Positions 5,864-6,310 of a stretch of DNA of 6,310 nt are shown here, one piece after another. The first letter of the stretch is position 1. Each line of letters begins with the position of its first letter. Source of the DNA: Desulfobulbus sp. (lineage in GTDB: Bacteria > Pseudomonadota > Gammaproteobacteria > Burkholderiales > Rhodocyclaceae). The stretch covers positions 1 through 6,310 of the forward strand of contig WQUQ01000086.1 in assembly GCA_009782025.1 (NCBI GenBank), written 5' to 3'. Under the pieces are notes generated by a model. It was not told the DNA's origin. It did not search any database and saw nothing but the letters and a program-made list of their open reading frames with translations. The position numbers were made by a program, and so were the translations under genes.

Positions 5864-6244
5864 ATGCCCGTGACAATGGACATTTTCAACGACGACGCCT
5901 TCAGCGTCGATACGCTGACCGCCGCCATCAACAATCCACCTGAGGGCGAGGCGCAGCCCACGCTGTTCGACAGCCTCTTCGACGAAGAAGGCATCACCAC
6001 GACCTCCGTGATGATCGAGCGCAACAACGACTCCCTGGCGCTCGTTCCGACCCGCGAACGCGGCGCGCCGGGCAACGTCACCGTGGGCGGCAAGCGGGAC
6101 ATGCTGCCGTTCAATACCCTGCATCTGCCAACCGTTGCCGCCGTCAAGGCGGACGAAGTTCAGGGCATTCGTGCCTTCGGTTCGGCCACCGAAACGGAGA
6201 CGGTGCAGAACCTAGTATTTCGTTTCTTTAAAACATTTACTTAA
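5864..6244 (+). pseudogene. Major capsid protein, gpE family, truncated by an IS630 insertion
   Basis: ATG 5864 has a strong ribosome site (AGGAG, 5853-5857). The first 117 codons, to 6214, encode the N-terminus of a lambda gpE-type capsid protein: MDIFNDDAFSVDTLTAAIN, then ITTTSVMIERNNDSLALVPT, RGAPGN, and LPFNTLHLPTVAAVKADEVQ, in the order seen in the PF03864 family. Full members are around 340 residues, so only about one third is present. The frame then runs into the IS end and adds nine foreign residues (VFRFFKTFT) before TAA at 6242-6244, giving 126 in all. The product would lack nearly all of the shell-forming fold and cannot form a capsid. The lost 3' part is expected beyond the second IS copy, outside the window. 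Confidence 0.88.
6212..6240 (+). repeat. Terminal inverted repeat of IS630-like copy B (with CTAG target)
   Basis: This is the inverted partner of the repeat at 106-134, matching at 26 of 29 positions. It starts at CTAG (6212-6215), where C-TA comes from the capsid gene plus target TA and the G is the first IS base. It is AT-rich and lies 55 bases before the transposase start, as expected for the left end of the element. Confidence 0.85.
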
Positions 6245-6310
6245 ACTCTCATCTCTGCGATCATATCTTTCCAGTGCAACAGACTGGAGAACACGATGTC
6301 CAGACCGACT
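6213..6310 (+). mobile_element. 5' (left) end of an IS630-like insertion sequence, copy B
   Basis: From the TA at 6213-6214 the sequence changes from GC-rich capsid coding DNA to an AT-rich IS end, followed by a short leader and the transposase start. The element runs off the window's right edge. It has the same orientation as the copy at 1-133, so the phage block lies between the right end of one copy and the left end of another. The insertion is inside the capsid gene. Confidence 0.8.
6296..6310 (+). CDS. IS630-family transposase, N-terminal fragment (first 5 codons)
   Basis: ATG 6296 is preceded by GGAGA (6286-6290) at five-base spacing and encodes MSRPT before the window ends. Five residues identify nothing by themselves. 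The call rests on the adjacent terminal repeat and on the matching transposase tail at 1-102, which reads in the same direction. It is presumably the start of the same transposase type. Confidence 0.6.

Noticed and set aside
6236..6267. Transposase promoter in the right IS leader (TTTACT or TTAAAC with CATATC).
   Set aside because: A promoter must exist near here, but the hexamers match weakly and spacing is off, so I cannot place it.

Overview
This is a GC-rich piece of a lambda-type tailed-phage genome, most simply a prophage remnant, caught between two ends of an IS630-like insertion sequence. The codon use and the lambda-family packaging and head genes suggest a GC-rich Gram-negative proteobacterium, perhaps a betaproteobacterium. 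The lineage is inferred only from style; no host gene is present to fix it.

Layout. Bases 1-133 are the 3' end of an IS630-family element: the last 33 codons of the transposase, its terminal inverted repeat, and a TA inside a CTAG target. Bases 134-283 are non-coding phage DNA carrying a probable cos site (around 211-240, with a resemblance to lambda cosN) and one lambda R-like terminase-binding sequence (261-272). From 284 a compact, one-direction late operon follows in canonical lambda order: small terminase (Nu1-like), large terminase (GpA), head-tail joiner (gpW), portal (gpB family), a ClpP-type prohead protease with a possible nested scaffold reading frame, head decoration protein (gpD), and the start of the major capsid protein (gpE family). 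At 6212-6214 the capsid gene is cut by a second IS630 end, also at CTAG. The window stops five codons into that IS copy's transposase.

How the parts work together. TerS would recognise the cos region and load TerL, which cuts cos and pumps DNA through the portal. The protease matures the prohead built on an internal scaffold, the decoration protein stabilises the expanded shell, and the gpW protein seals the portal for tail attachment. Genes overlap by a few bases or are separated by only a few, and most carry clear Shine-Dalgarno sequences, so they were translated as one operon. The capsid truncation after residue 117 means this copy cannot build heads alone, and the left IS end separates the operon from any late promoter that lay upstream.

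The two IS ends are imperfect copies of the same 29-bp inverted repeat, and both transposase fragments read rightward. The phage block is therefore bracketed by two directly oriented IS copies, or the window is an assembly contig that breaks in a repeated IS. I see no RNA genes, CRISPR arrays or convincing terminators. I do not see a wholly new system. The most interesting points are the IS-bracketed head module, the lambda-like cos, and the nested start in the protease gene.
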